Source of the DNA: Poecilobothrus nobilitatus
Lineage: Eukaryota > Arthropoda > Insecta > Diptera > Dolichopodidae
Direction of reading: 5' to 3'
Length of the DNA: 64,000 bases
Assembly (NCBI GenBank): GCA_947095535.1
Contig: OX352772.1
Span: forward strand, 259,714,793-259,778,792
Of the stretch, positions 10,670-21,577 are shown piece by piece. Each line of letters opens with the position of its first letter. Position 1 is the stretch's first letter. The notes under the pieces are model-generated. The model was not told where the DNA came from. It did no database searches and saw only the letters and a program-made list of their open reading frames with translations. The position numbers were made by a program, and so were the translations under genes.

Positions 10670-12000
10670 GACTGGTGCCCTCTGCCCTGCTCCTAATGTT
10701 CCCGATGATCACCCAGTGAGTTTTGTATGTCGTGCAAGTATTTTTTTAGTTCTTTATTGAATTTATCCAGCGTTTGTTGATGTTTAATACTAATTGAAAG
10801 TGCGTTGAAAATTCTTACAAATAAAAATAAAAGGTTGCTCCTGATGCATTCGTGTCTTGTAAGACGCGTGATAGTATGGTCTGTTAATCTTGTGTTGTAT
10901 GTATGATTATCTCCTTGTCTCGGTAATTGTCGATGTTAGTTTTGAACAATTTGTATTTTATTTTGAATATATATTTTGCTTTTTCTTGTTTTATGAGACG
11001 ATGTATGTCGAGTAAATTTGTTTTCCTGTATAATTCATCCGTATGTGTTTCCCCCACATAGCTAAATAATCTTCGTATGGCTCTGCTAATTAGCACGTGT
11101 ACCTGCTTTATTACGTACGCCGGACAATTCGACCAGCAAGTTATGTTGTATAGAATTATTGATTTAATATTTGCGATGTAAACATGATATGCCGCTTCAC
11201 TTGATAATTTTACTCTTGTTCTTTTTAACGCTCCTACTAGTTGCGCTATTTTATTGATGAATCCTTCCACATGTTGATCCCATTTCAATTTTTCTTCCAT
11301 TAGAACCCTCAAGTATTTGAATTTTGTGAACTTCTCGATGTTATCCCCGATTATGCTTATATTTAGTGTAAAACTTAAGGCCATTTTTGGAGCTAATATC
11401 ATCCATTTTGTTTTTGTGCTGTTCAGAATGAGCTTATTACCGAGTCTCCAATTATAAAATTTGGTGAGGTCTTCGTTTGTTAGGTCTTCCATTTGTTGCT
11501 TGTTTCTCGCTCTGTATAGCAGACACGCGTCGTCCGCAAAAATTATTTATTTGCCCGCTAGCACCACTTCCTTCATATTTTGTATATGTAAGAGATATAA
11601 TGTTGGGTCTTACTGATCCTTGTGGCAAAAGTTGCTTTGCCCCTCCTCGTAACCCAAGTCCATCTAACTTCTCCAGTAGTGTTTCTTAGTGTACGGTGTC
11701 GAAGGCTTTCTGCAATTCGATAAAAACTGCTGCCGTGAAATATCCTTCTTCCGTTAGGTCATTGATGTATCTTATTACTTCTGTTGTCGCCATTTCTATG
11801 CTACATGCTTTTTGAAAGCCGACTTGATTATCGTTGAACCCAATTATTTTTGTGAAAAACTCTTTTATCCTTGAGTTCAAGATTTTTTCACAAATTTTTC
11901 CTATGTTGTTTATCAGTGTTATAGGTCTGTAGTTCCCTTATTCGCTTTTGCTACTCCCCTTAGGTTTCTCTACATATGGCTGGAAATGATCCTGCTTCCA
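10670..12000 (-). pseudogene. LINE reverse transcriptase remnant (jockey/CR1 group)
   Basis: Read on the minus strand from about 11880, motif A appears as AAVFIELQKAFDTVH, with Glu replacing the first catalytic Asp of the usual F-(I/V)-D-L. Next comes a worn LPQGSVRPNI (normally PQGSVLGP), then FADDACLLY near 11510-11540 with both catalytic Asp residues kept. From 11492 the frame stays open for 202 codons: LTKFYNWRLGNKLILNSTKT, the KF.YLRV.MEEKLKWDQHV segment and the thumb region. Frameshifts separate the parts. No endonuclease is visible upstream. Confidence 0.75.
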
Positions 12001-12296
12001 CTAGTTCGTTTATTGGTTTCGCCAACGTCGGTGCTATGATTTGGCCTATATATTTAAGTTAACATGTTTTGAAACATAACATGTTTCAAAGTTTGAGGGC
12101 TTGTAGTTCCCTGATGGATGGGGCTACATGAAAAAGTTGTTCCATTATGAGACCTAACCATGTTGTTCCATTATGAGAGCTACCCATGGTTACAATTTTT
12201 ATCTCTATCTTTAACGGTGTAGAAGTAACGGTGTAGAAGGACGGACAGAATGAAACTAATAGGCACATTTTTTCAAAATTTTTTTGGAAATGTGCT
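12001..12296. repeat. Short degenerate stretch similar to dispersed-repeat interior
   Basis: GCTTGTAGTTCC...GGTGGGGCTACA-like phrasing near 12100-12130 and GAAGGACGGACAGA near 12235 resemble parts of the nine-copy family (GCTGTAGCTCCGTAAC.GGTGGGGCTACA and ACGGACGGAC). The match is partial, and an internal phrase (CCATTATGAGA) is duplicated. Confidence 0.35.
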
Positions 12297-12368
12297 AAAA
12301 AGGTGTTTGTTTTATAAAATTATTTTGAAGTGTAAATTTCAGTTTTTAAATAGTGTTTCATTAGAGCA
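12297..12368. repeat. 72-bp block, second copy of 2544-2615
   Basis: One mismatch over 72 bases relative to 2544-2615, in direct orientation with unrelated flanks. See that entry. Confidence 0.85.
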
Positions 12369-12569
12369 GGTAATAAGTTTTTTTTTAAATAATAATACAC
12401 AATTTAGTAATCAAATCAAAAAGTTTATAAGCATTAAATTTATTTAGTATATAATGTAACATTTAAATTTTTTTTTATTTTTACTCTTTACTTACTTTTT
12501 ATTTTTTACATGCTTTAACATTTATGCATTATTAGGTCATGTTTATAAATAAAATTTATTTAACTTAGA

Positions 12570-12737
12570 TAGATACTTGTATTTGTATATTTTTTTTAAA
12601 AATAATTAATTGAAATAAATATTATAAAACTTTTTTAGTATTTTTAAATTACTAAGATACTTGTATTTGGATATTTTTTTTAAAAATAATTAGTTAAAAT
12701 AAATATTGTGAAACTTTTTTAGTATTTTTAAATTAGC
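12570..12737. repeat. 84-bp tandem duplication in AT-rich DNA
   Basis: GATACTTGTATTTG begins at 12572 and again at 12656, and each copy continues through AAATAATTAATTGAAATAAA-like sequence to ACTTTTTTAGTATTTTTAAA. A worn third relative lies near 12935-12990. The remainder of 12369-13586 holds no supported gene. Confidence 0.75.
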
Positions 12738-13586
12738 TTTTAAACTCACTCAAATCAAAAATTTTAAACTACATTGTTTCAAACATCATTTCTTAAAAAC
12801 ATAATTTTTGTTTAAGAAAGAAAAAAATAATTAAGCTAATTTTTTTTTAATAATAATTCTATCCTATTTAAATCAATTTCAATTTTTTTATACTAACTAT
12901 TTAATCAAGTTTAAGATTAAGTTCATTTAATAAAACAAATTTTATAAAAGCTTTTTAATATTTTTAAATTAGTTTATAAATTCTACATTGTTTTAAACAT
13001 TATTCATTACAGAAATCTTAAACAATGTCTAAAAATGGTTTAATCTTAAAAAAGATTCATAGTATAGCAATTTAAAGAAAGTTATTGGTTAAAAAAGTAT
13101 CTTGACTTAAATAACTTTCATAGAACAAACGTAAAAAATCCATTCAAAAAAGATTTTTTCAAGTTAATGAACGATTCCGCATTCGCTAAGACCATTAAAA
13201 ATGTTGATAAAAGAAGAGATGTTAGAATAACAACCAGTTTGGAAAAAAAGGAAAGTGTTTAGAAGTTCGGGGTCTCATATCAAAACCTAACTTTCATAGT
13301 CTATTGTCTTTCACTTTCGACTTAGCCGCGGTTGAAATTTCTAAAACCCGTAATTATAATAAACCAGTATATCTTGATCAATTAATATGTATACTTATAA
13401 GAATATTCAAGTAGAACAAAAAGAATTTTTGAACTGCCTTAAGAAACAAGAAAAACGAAAAATCAAAAGAAAAAAAATTCTTTGTCGTTTTATTTTATTT
13501 ATCCACCCTTCGCTTTTCTGTGTACACTATTGATCATTTATATGAGTATGTATGAGTTTTTACTGTGTGCGATTTACTTTTTTTTT

Positions 13587-14374
13587 ACCGACCGCATACA
13601 TTAATGTATAAGGTAGGTATTGTTTTCATACTAAAAATTTGTACCCGAGATTTTTGCACTACTCCGGTGTGGAGAAGGCTGTAAACATTTTTGTAGCATG
13701 ATATCTATATGTGTGTATGTGTGTGTGGGTATGTCTGTAGGTACGTGTACAGTCTGAACGACTGACCGGAATTTTTTGAAATTTCATATTTAAGGTTTTG
13801 ATACAAATATCTTGCATTGATAAGCTTTTAGAGCAAATCGGAGAACCGGAAGTAGTAGTTTACTACTGCCATTTTTAATAACAAGTAAAGAGCAACAACT
13901 TTGCCATAGAACATTTTTTAATCCCGACCAACTTTAAGGTTTTTTTAATTTTTTTAATTTTTTTTAAGTCCAAATTTCATATACGCCATATGAATTTATA
14001 TGAACAAATTTTTTTGTTTTTTTTTATATCTCTGAAAATTTATATAATGCATATTGCATATTGTTGATGACGCAAAATTTAAACGGTTTTTAATCTTATG
14101 TTTGTTTTGTATTTGTTTAGAGTTTTTATTATTTTGTACTTCTAATATTTTTGAATGAAAGAAAAAATCATGTACATTTCCATACATATAATGTGTGTAA
14201 ATGGATGTGTGAATGAATGTACATATGTACATATATTTTTACGATTTCATTGCATTATTATTGTTATTAAATAAAAAAAATTATGTTAAATTATTTAGAA
14301 GTTATTTGATATAAATTATTATAAAAAAAATCTATAAATTTTGGATTTATACTTTTCGTATAATAGCGGTCGGT
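13587..14374. mobile_element. Candidate non-autonomous terminal-inverted-repeat element
   Basis: The left end ACCGACCGCATACATTAATG and the reverse complement of the right end (ACCGACCGCTATTATACG) share nine identical terminal bases, and both continue into a TATAA-ending segment. The 788-bp interior has no coding capacity. Its segment 13690-13800 also occurs at 41630-41745 on the other strand, so the sequence is dispersed. I cannot see a clean target duplication. Confidence 0.5.
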
Positions 14375-14508
14375 CCTGTGGTGGAGACAGCTGATTATTC
14401 TTTACTGCGTTGGAATTTTTTTTAAAGGGGTATCGCCTGAAGACAAACTAAAATAATAAAAAAAAATATACATATATATATTATATACAAAAAATATTAA
14501 ATTTTTTT

Positions 14509-14538
14509 TTTTTTTAGTACATTTCTCTGCCACATAAA
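14509..14538 (-). repeat. 3' tail of a tRNA-derived SINE, left part
   Basis: Poly-T followed by TTTCTCTGCCACATAAA is the reverse complement of the tail of the SINE at 32781-32972 (TTTATGTGGCAGAGAAA then poly-A). The rest of this SINE continues at 18911-19005, on the far side of the gypsy-type element. Confidence 0.8.
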
Positions 14539-15345
14539 TGTAGGGTTATCTTAATACAACCCATAGATTAAGCAGGCAAAATAAAAAAAAACTCAATTTA
14601 TTTTAAGATGAAAAAAAAATATTGCAACCATTTATTATTGTAAGAAAAATTAAAATTAAATTAAATTCTAATATTAAATCCTTTCTTTTTTTTTTAGTTT
14701 GAGCAAATATATAAATTCCTTTTTTTTTTCAGTTTTGCTTTCTCCAAATTATTTCTTTTCAGATTTTATAATTATTTTCTTTTCTTCCTTTCTTCATATA
14801 CAATTCTTATCCTTTACTTATTGACTTTACTTTTTAGAGTGCCTTTAATACAATTTTGCGCCTCTATTTATACTAAGAAAACTAGCTGTATAAAATTAAT
14901 ACATAACATAAAATAGTACATAGTATAAAAATATTAACGTTAAATTTCTAAATGCAATTCAAAATATAAAAGTAAAACATAGGCTTGACATACAGAACAT
15001 AGCTGCATTCTAATATAAAAGTACAGAATTTAAAAAAATACAGAATATAAAAAGTACAATTGCCTTATTTGTCAAAACTGAAGGTTTTGAGAATTCAAAA
15101 TTTTAATTCAAATTCAATTCAAAACAACATAAAAGGTAAACAAAATGTTTACAAATAATAATAACATTTAATGGATTATGGATTATGAACATAATAATGG
15201 ATTATGAAAAAATTCATTGCTGGACGGATGACCCGACGGGTGGACTACTGGATGACTTGACCGCATCAGGTAATGTTTTGTGTTTATTTGTTACTAATAA
15301 ACAAGTATTGTTATATTTTTAGGAAACAATTCATAAGTTTCTACA
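14539..15345 (-). repeat. 3' LTR of gypsy-type retrotransposon
   Basis: It runs from TGTAGGGTTATC to AGTTTCTACA, that is TGTAG...CTACA inverted ends. It aligns along its length with 18377-18914 but has two extra segments: about 40 bp near 14770-14810 and about 224 bp at 15078-15300. The 224-bp block contains four GGATTATG phrases. As the element lies on the minus strand, this is the downstream LTR. Confidence 0.85.
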
Positions 15346-15349
15346 CTCG

Positions 15350-15931
15350 GCCATCCTGCTCATCGTCTGACCCGCTGTCATTATCCGATTCATCAGTGAC
15401 CCATGGCTTCATAAAATCGGCAACAGTAGAAGTGTTGTTAGGCACGTCGTGATTCCCAACCTTTGTTACATCGTATCGATCGTGTCGCTTTATTTTTATT
15501 ACCTCATACGGCCCTAGAAACTTCGGGTACAGCTTCAGACCATTTCCAAATTGTGTTTTTTTGTATGGCTACCAAGTCATGCATTTTATATTTTCTTGCC
15601 ACTTTTCTAAACTTTTTGTAGGTTTTGACATTTTCTTGCTGAATTTTCAGAATATTTTCTCGTGCTTATTTACGTATTTCGTTTCTTTCTTCACCATAAG
15701 CTTCGATGAATAGTGCTTCCATTTGCTTGTTTAGTTCAAAATCGAATTTATTTTTCATAACAGTTCCAAACATAACCTCGAATAAACTTTGTGAACGCGT
15801 CTACTACTATGACCAAATATTTATAATTCTTTGCAGTGGACGTTAATGGGCCAACATGGTCAACATGATACGTATCCAGTGAAGCGTCACCCTTATCGAT
15901 TGGATTTAGGAGGCCCTCCTTTTTGCTGGAT
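15350..15931 (-). pseudogene. Gypsy-type integrase core remnant and C-terminal domain
   Basis: Minus-strand reading gives GDASLDTYHVDHVGPLTSTA, then YKYLVIVVDAFTKFI: the first catalytic Asp region of a gypsy integrase. Just after it the sequence jumps to unrelated text, so the second Asp and the Glu of the DDE triad are deleted near 15783. The C-terminal part follows: LYPKFLGPYEVIKIKRHDRY and STVADFMKPWVTDE, a standard integrase tail. A GGATTTAGGAGGC phrase is duplicated at 15900-15940. Confidence 0.75.
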
Positions 15932-16565
15932 TTAGGAGGCTTTTCTTGCTGCTAGGATGCATGGAATACAGTTGTCCACAAATGAGTTCACTTTGGCATT
16001 TAAATGTTGAATGAAATAATCTTGGCTAAGAATTGTAGCTACTTGTTTTTTATTTATGTGACCTTTGTTGTGAACCTGGCCAATTAGTTCCTCAGCCAGA
16101 GTTTTTGGTACGACCAATAAATATGAACCATTTACAAACTTATATAGAATGTTGTGTCTCAATTTGAAATTTTCGTACTCGCGTTCTTTTAAAATTGTAA
16201 TAATTAGATTGCAAAATTTGTCACTTACTTGAGCTGCTTCTATTCGTTTTAGTATCCCATCTTCCAATCTCAACACCACTGGTTGTCGGCTTAAAGCATC
16301 AGCGTGTCTCATAGCAGACCCAGAGCGGTGTACCACAGTGCAATCAAAATCTTGTAACATGATGGCCCATCTTGCAACTCTCGTTATTATTTCTTTTTTA
16401 TTCATGGTGGCTTGAAAAGCTTTGCAATCCGCGTATATCTTGAACTTCATACCTAGTAGATAAACTCGTAACTTTTCTAAGTATTTCACAATTGCTAGTA
16501 CTTCATGCTCATAGCTTGTATAGTTCTTCTGAGATTGCGTTGCCTTAAAATTTATATAGAAAACC
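15932..16565 (-). pseudogene. Gypsy-type RNase H end and integrase zinc-binding domain
   Basis: From about 16565 the minus strand reads HPVFYINFKA, then SYEHEVLAIVKYLEKLRVYL and YADCKAFQATM, joining RNase H to the frame at 16489-15932. ARWAIMLQDFDCTVVHRSGS and ADALSRQ complete RNase H. The integrase His-Cys finger follows (HNKGHINKKQVATILSQDYF...CIPC). A one-base frame change near 16560-16580 separates it from the upstream gag-pol frame; otherwise the 185-codon stretch is open. Confidence 0.8.
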
Positions 16566-18402
16566 GGGTGAAAATTACCTTGATGTTTTGCAGCAATATG
16601 CCACCATAATCTTCAAAACTCGCATCTGTGTGTAATTCGGTTTCCAGGTTGGGGTTGAAAAGCTTTAAAACTGGTTCATTATATAAAATTTGTTTTAGTG
16701 TTTCGAATGCTTCAGCTTCACGTTCTCCAAAGTAAAATTTTCTATCCTTTTTTAGCAGGTCGGATAGTGGTTTCGCTATTGTTGAATAATTCTTTACGAA
16801 TTTGCTTAAGTATCCTGTCAGGCCTAAAAAACTTTGAACATTTTTTATTGATCTAGGTGTTGGGAAAAATTTGACCGCTTGTATCTTTTCATCCGATGGT
16901 TTGATAGATCTATTTTCAATTATATGACCCAAGAACTTTATTGATAACGCCAGAAATATACATTTTTGCCACTTAAAGGTAAGGCCGTTTTCTTTTCCTA
17001 CTTGAAGTACTTCTTTTAAAATTTCTAAATTTTGTTCTTCTGTAGTTGTTGGAATTATCAAATCATCAATGTATATGTGAAGGTGAATTAATTTATGAAA
17101 AACTGTGTTTACAAACCTTTGAAAAACTGCTGGTGAATTGCATAAACCAAATGGGACTTTTTTGAACTGGTGTTGACCATCTGGTGTTATGAACGATGTG
17201 TATTTTTGACTCTCTTGATGTACATCAACGTGAAAGAATCCATTTTTCAAGTCCAATGTTGTGAACAAAGTTGCACCATACAATCTCTCCAACATATCTT
17301 TGATAATCTTGCCGTTTAATTTCCGGTAATCCACGCACAATCTTCTTGATCCATCTTTTTTTTTTACTAAAACTATTGGTGAAGCAAAATCCGAAATGCT
17401 TTCTTCTATGATTCCATCTGTCAACCATTCCTTTATCTGATTTTTCACGACTTCACGCTCGGTCAATGCTAGCTTACTTGCTCTTTGGTATATGGGGACT
17501 TTATCTTGCAGGACTATGTTAATTTGCACACTTGATTTGACCATTTTGTTTGGTTCATATGCGTTGACCAAATCAAGTACAATTTTTGTTGATACTGGGT
17601 TTTTTGAATTAATATTTAATTCTTCATTATCCTTTTGTAGGGCTTCTATATTTATTTGTAAAATTTCATCTTCTCTCCATTCTTCGCTTGTTTTTCTGAT
17701 CGTTTCGTACTCTTCTATGATTACTTTACCTTTGTCAATGACTAATATTACTTTTTCCAAAAAATTTTGACCCAAAATAATATTATCTGACATGTAGTGG
17801 TCAGGAACAACTTCAAATTGCACTTCATGGGTTGTTGACTTAATCTTCACCTTAACCGTACACGCACCCAATGTTGAACAAGTGTTGTTCCCAAACCCTT
17901 TCAATGTAGTCTGTTTTTTACTACTTAGCTGTACACCAATTAACTCCTGTACTGTTTGCTGCATAAGTGACACGTCGCTACCATTGTCGACGAATGCGTT
18001 AAAACCCTTGTTTTCTATTATGACCGGAATTTTGTTCTCGCTGTTGATTCTTCTTACATTTTTACTTGTGGTTGCTGACCTTTTTGGGCATTGTGGTGAA
18101 ATATGGCCAAATTGATTGCAACTGAAACACCTTTTTCCTTTTTCTTTATTTGGGCAATTGTGGTCCAAATGTGACAGAGCACCACAATTTTTGCACCTGG
18201 TCTTCTGTTGATTACTGGTAGTAAAATTTTGACGAGATTTGAAATGAGATTTATGTGATGTCTGATTCTGGCTAAGCATTTGAGCATCTTTTATGTTTTT
18301 GTAAACTAAAAATTTTGCTTTTAATTCACCTAGTGATTTTGCTTCATACAATTTTATTAGTTTACTTCTGACACCATGTAGGGTTGTCTTAATATAACCC
18401 AT
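16552..18402 (-). pseudogene. Gypsy-type partial Gag, protease, reverse transcriptase
   Basis: This 616-codon open frame begins inside the 5' LTR and runs without a stop through the LTR end. Two zinc knuckles lie at residues 70-83 (CKNCGALSHLDHNC) and 92-105 (CFSCNQFGHISPQC). The protease has VDNGSD at about 138-143, Asn instead of Ser/Thr in D-S/T-G. RT spans about 300-490 with SPIVLVKKKDGSRRLCVDYR, motif A LDLKNGF (383-389), VPFGLCNSP (416-424) and YIDD (444-447). About ten residues seem missing between RKLNGKIIKD and LERLYGATLF. RNase H starts at TDASFEDYG before the frame breaks. The N-terminal half of Gag is absent, so despite the open frame the product would be defective. Confidence 0.85.
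18364..18376 (-). other. Candidate primer-binding site
   Basis: The minus-strand sequence directly after the 5' LTR is TGGTGTCAGAAGT. It starts with the TGG expected opposite a tRNA CCA end and closely resembles the complement of tRNA-Leu 3' ends. It is also read in frame as Gly-Val-Arg-Ser in the long ORF, because gag sequence follows at once. Confidence 0.55.
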
Positions 18403-18914
18403 AGATTAAGAAGGCAAAATAAAAAAAACTCAATTTATTTTAAGATGAAAAAAAAAATATTGCAACCATTTATTATTGTAAAAAAAATTAAAATAAAATT
18501 AAATTCTAATATTAAATCCTTTCTTTTTTTTTTAATTTGAGCAAATATATAAATTCCTTTTTTTTTCAGTTTTGTTTTCTCCAAATTATTTCTTTTCAGA
18601 TTTTATCCTTTATTTATTGACTTTACTTTTTAGAGTGCCTTTAATACAATTTTGCGCCTCTATTTATACTAAGAAAATTAGCTGTATAAAATTAATACAT
18701 AACATAAAATAGTACATAGTATAAAAATATTAACGTTAAAATTCTAAATGCAATTCAAAATATAAAAGTAAAACATAGGCTTGACATACAGAACATAGCT
18801 GCATTCTAATATAAAAGTCCAGAATTAAAAAAAGTACAGAATATAAAAAGTACAATTACCTTATTTGTGACAAGTATTGTTATATTTTTAGGAAACAATT
18901 CATAAGTTTCTACA
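18377..18914 (-). repeat. 5' LTR of gypsy-type retrotransposon
   Basis: It has the same TGTAGGGTT...TTTCTACA ends as 14539-15345 but is only 538 bp, because two internal segments are missing. The element is bounded by TAAA on both sides (CACATAAA left, TAAATGTG right), a 4-bp target duplication as expected for gypsy-type integration. Confidence 0.85.
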
Positions 18915-19005
18915 TAAATGTGAACACGAAATTTCCTTTACTTTTCAGGGTTGGCTGTAAATGCCGTAAGGGGGGAATAACTCTTACGACGTGTGTGGGA
19001 TTTGA
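18911..19005 (-). repeat. tRNA-derived SINE body, right part
   Basis: Reverse complement of this stretch gives ACGTCGTAAGAGTTATTCC, then CCTTACGGCATTTACAGCCA and GGAAATTTCGTG, following the SINE at 32781-32972 in order. Together with 14509-14538 it makes one SINE split by the gypsy-type element. The tRNA-like head (A and B boxes) is not recognisable here. Confidence 0.75.
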
Positions 19006-19019
19006 AGATTTCATTTCAA

Positions 19020-20590
19020 TATAGTAATAAAATAAATAAATAATTTTTTAACAAAAAAAAAATTATATATTTCATATTTAACAACGAAGTTAAATTAATT
19101 AAATAAAAATAAAATAATTCATTCACGACAAAACAATATTAAAACTAAAAAGCAAAAAAAAATATCACAAAAATCGATATTTTCCGACCGGATGGAAGAG
19201 AGAGGATATTAGAGATAATAGAATAAGAAAGAAAAGGAAATTAGAGATAATAGAACTTGAGTGGGCAAAAATTACAAATTACATTACGATGGTATCACAA
19301 CTATATTTAGGTACCTTCATATCTAAAAGGTTAATTTGGTCAATAATAATATTTAATTTCTCGATCTTTTCAATATCATTCAATATTTTTAAATTGTTTT
19401 GTTTCTGTATTGCCTGTGAAATAGATAACTTAGATCGTAATTAATCATTATTCTAAATTTACAATCACATTTAAAGTGATTATTTTCTATTAAAATATAT
19501 AAAACAATATTATTCTGACCTTTATATAATTTCCAGTCCTTTAAATCTATTTTTTTTACTAATATTTAAAATTAAATTAGATTATTTAAAATTGTATTAT
19601 CCTCGCGTAATTTTTTATTATTCGTTTCCATTAAATTATCAAGTAATTGGTGAAAATACTTGGAACTGCATCTGGCATTAAAACCGGACTTTGATCATTA
19701 TTTAATTTAAAAGACCCATTCTGAAAAATGCAATATGAAACTATAGGCGGTTGGTTGCTAGTCTGATCTTTGTGCAGCGCTTATCCAAGGCTCTTTTATT
19801 CTTCTCAAAGACTCTTTATTCGGAAATTTAATAGTAGCGACAGATATCGTTCTATTATTATAATTGAGTTTACATCCAAGAATCGAACATTTTCCACCCA
19901 TTTTATTTAAGGAAATTATTAAAATAGGCAATACAAGGCACTAAATAATTGAATTAATTTTTTATTGGCAACAAGAAAAAACTTCGAACTAATTATAATT
20001 TTTTATATAAAAACTTAGTTTGAACTAAAATATATTTACCAAATTTGCAGTACAATTTATTATGAAGCTTTTAAATTATTAGGTTATGTTCACTAAAATT
20101 ATTAAAATTGTGTACTCTCATTATATTTTGAGAGTATTAAATGGCGGCGATATGAAATGCTAAAAATTTTATTTTTCTGAAAATATGTTGAAAATTTCGA
20201 GTTGAAACCTGAAATTTTGGGATGCTAGAGAAAAAATCCGAAAGTTTATTTTAATGTTTGTGTAAATATTTCATATCGAAAACTCGAAAAGAAAATTGTT
20301 AAAAATGGGCATTTTTATTAAACAAAAACAAAAACAGAAAAGAACAAAAAAATCTTTATGTCATTTTTCGTAGCTTATACTCACAATACATTTACAATTC
20401 GTACAAACCCATTTAAGTATTTCGATATCCAGGTCTTCTAAAAATTAATGTAGGTTATGAGTAGGGCCTAAATATTTTATTTCAATATAATTTATTTATT
20501 TCAACTTAAACATCAATTGAAGAAAAAAAGAAACAGAGAAATACAAGACTACTACAAGAAACTAGAACTACAAACATAAGAACTACATTT
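19020..20590. other. AT-rich region without identifiable gene
   Basis: Over 1.5 kb with no reading frame of note. A TTAGAGATAATAGAA phrase is doubled near 19209-19255. The right part may hold the 3' end of the MULE element, but no terminal inverted repeat is evident. Confidence 0.4.
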
Positions 20591-20599
20591 GGTCGCATT

Positions 20600-21577
20600 T
20601 CTTGACAAATAATGCAATCGTTATTATTTATGTTTATTGCTAGTGAAGCTGAAGTATTCATATTGCTGTCAATAGATTCATCTATATCACTGTCACTTTC
20701 ATTAGAATCAATATTTGATACAGTGTCATCACAAATTCTATTTAAAGATTCTTCATGGGATATTTCGTTTACATTTGAGACAATCCTTTTCAGAAATAAT
20801 AATCATGTAATGTTGCCTTTTTCCACGGCAATAAAAGCATTCATTATTTTATAATTTTTAGCACTGGTTGATTTCTTTTGTTGTTTTTTTGTAGTTAAAC
20901 CTCCATTAGCAACAAGTTGTTTGAATTCGCTACTTTTAATGAGTTCTTCCTGTTGAATGAATTTTATAAACTTAATAAAGTTTCCTTTTTTCTCGATTGA
21001 ACCTACCATAACACCATTATAAACCTGTAAACTAGATGTTATTCTTGTTTCTTTCTTAAAAAGAAAAATCGTATTCGAATTTTCCTAAAAATATTAAAAA
21101 TTATATTACACTTAAAATATACACATGATAAATATTACAATTACAACAATTTACACGATGTAACCATTGTTCTTCAAAATATTTTAAAAATGTGCTGACA
21201 TTTCCATTTGTATCAAATGTTCTTATTTGATTTTTAATTTTTTTCATAAGTACATAAAATATTAGATGCTGGCAATCGAGGTAAAGATTATAATTTTTTG
21301 AAAGTAATTTTTGCATCCTCATTTTGCTTTAGAAAGCGTAGTAAATTTTTACGTTTGCTTTGCAATCTTTTTATCAAAGCATGACAAAAATTAAACCACC
21401 AATTATTGTGTTCAGTATTTGGATACACTATTTTTAATGCATTTCTAGTGCTGACTCATAATCTGTCATGATTGATTTGGGGTCTAATTTAATAATATTA
21501 TTTTCAATATAATTAAATAAATCTTTATAACAGTCTTCACTTTTATTTGTCATTAAAACAAAAAAAAATTGAAAATA
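20600..21577 (-). pseudogene. MULE-type transposase, C-terminal two thirds
   Basis: Minus-strand reading begins YFQFFFVLMTNKSEDCYKDL and FNYIENNIIKLDPKSIMTDY, giving the second catalytic Asp region (IMTDYESAL). WWFNFCHALIKRLQ and, after a stop, LPRLPASNI follow, as in MULE transposases. A frame change then leads to FLKYFEEQWLHR, a 70-bp intron, and VYNGVMVGSIEKKGNFIKFI. A Ser/Asp-rich stretch (ESDSDIDESIDSN) precedes CIICQEMRPNVVLM, which resembles the first half of a RING finger whose later Cys/His residues are lost. Two stops and one frameshift make it a pseudogene. Its N-terminal part is at 24637-25313, beyond an insertion. Confidence 0.75.
21085..21154 (-). other. Predicted 70-bp intron in the MULE transposase
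   Basis: The donor is CATCGT|GTAAATTG and the acceptor TATTTTTAG|GAAAATTCG on the minus strand. Removing 70 bp joins EEQWLHR to ENSNTIFLFKKETR in frame and keeps the frame open to GNIT, whereas the unspliced sequence hits a stop. The length is typical of short fly introns. There is no transcript evidence. Confidence 0.65.

Noticed and set aside
12086..12268. 60-codon minus-strand frame
   Set aside because: Overlaps repeat-like sequence and shows no protein features.
17492..18115. Plus-strand frames opposite the gypsy gag-pol
   Set aside because: Antisense shadows of a well-supported minus-strand coding sequence.
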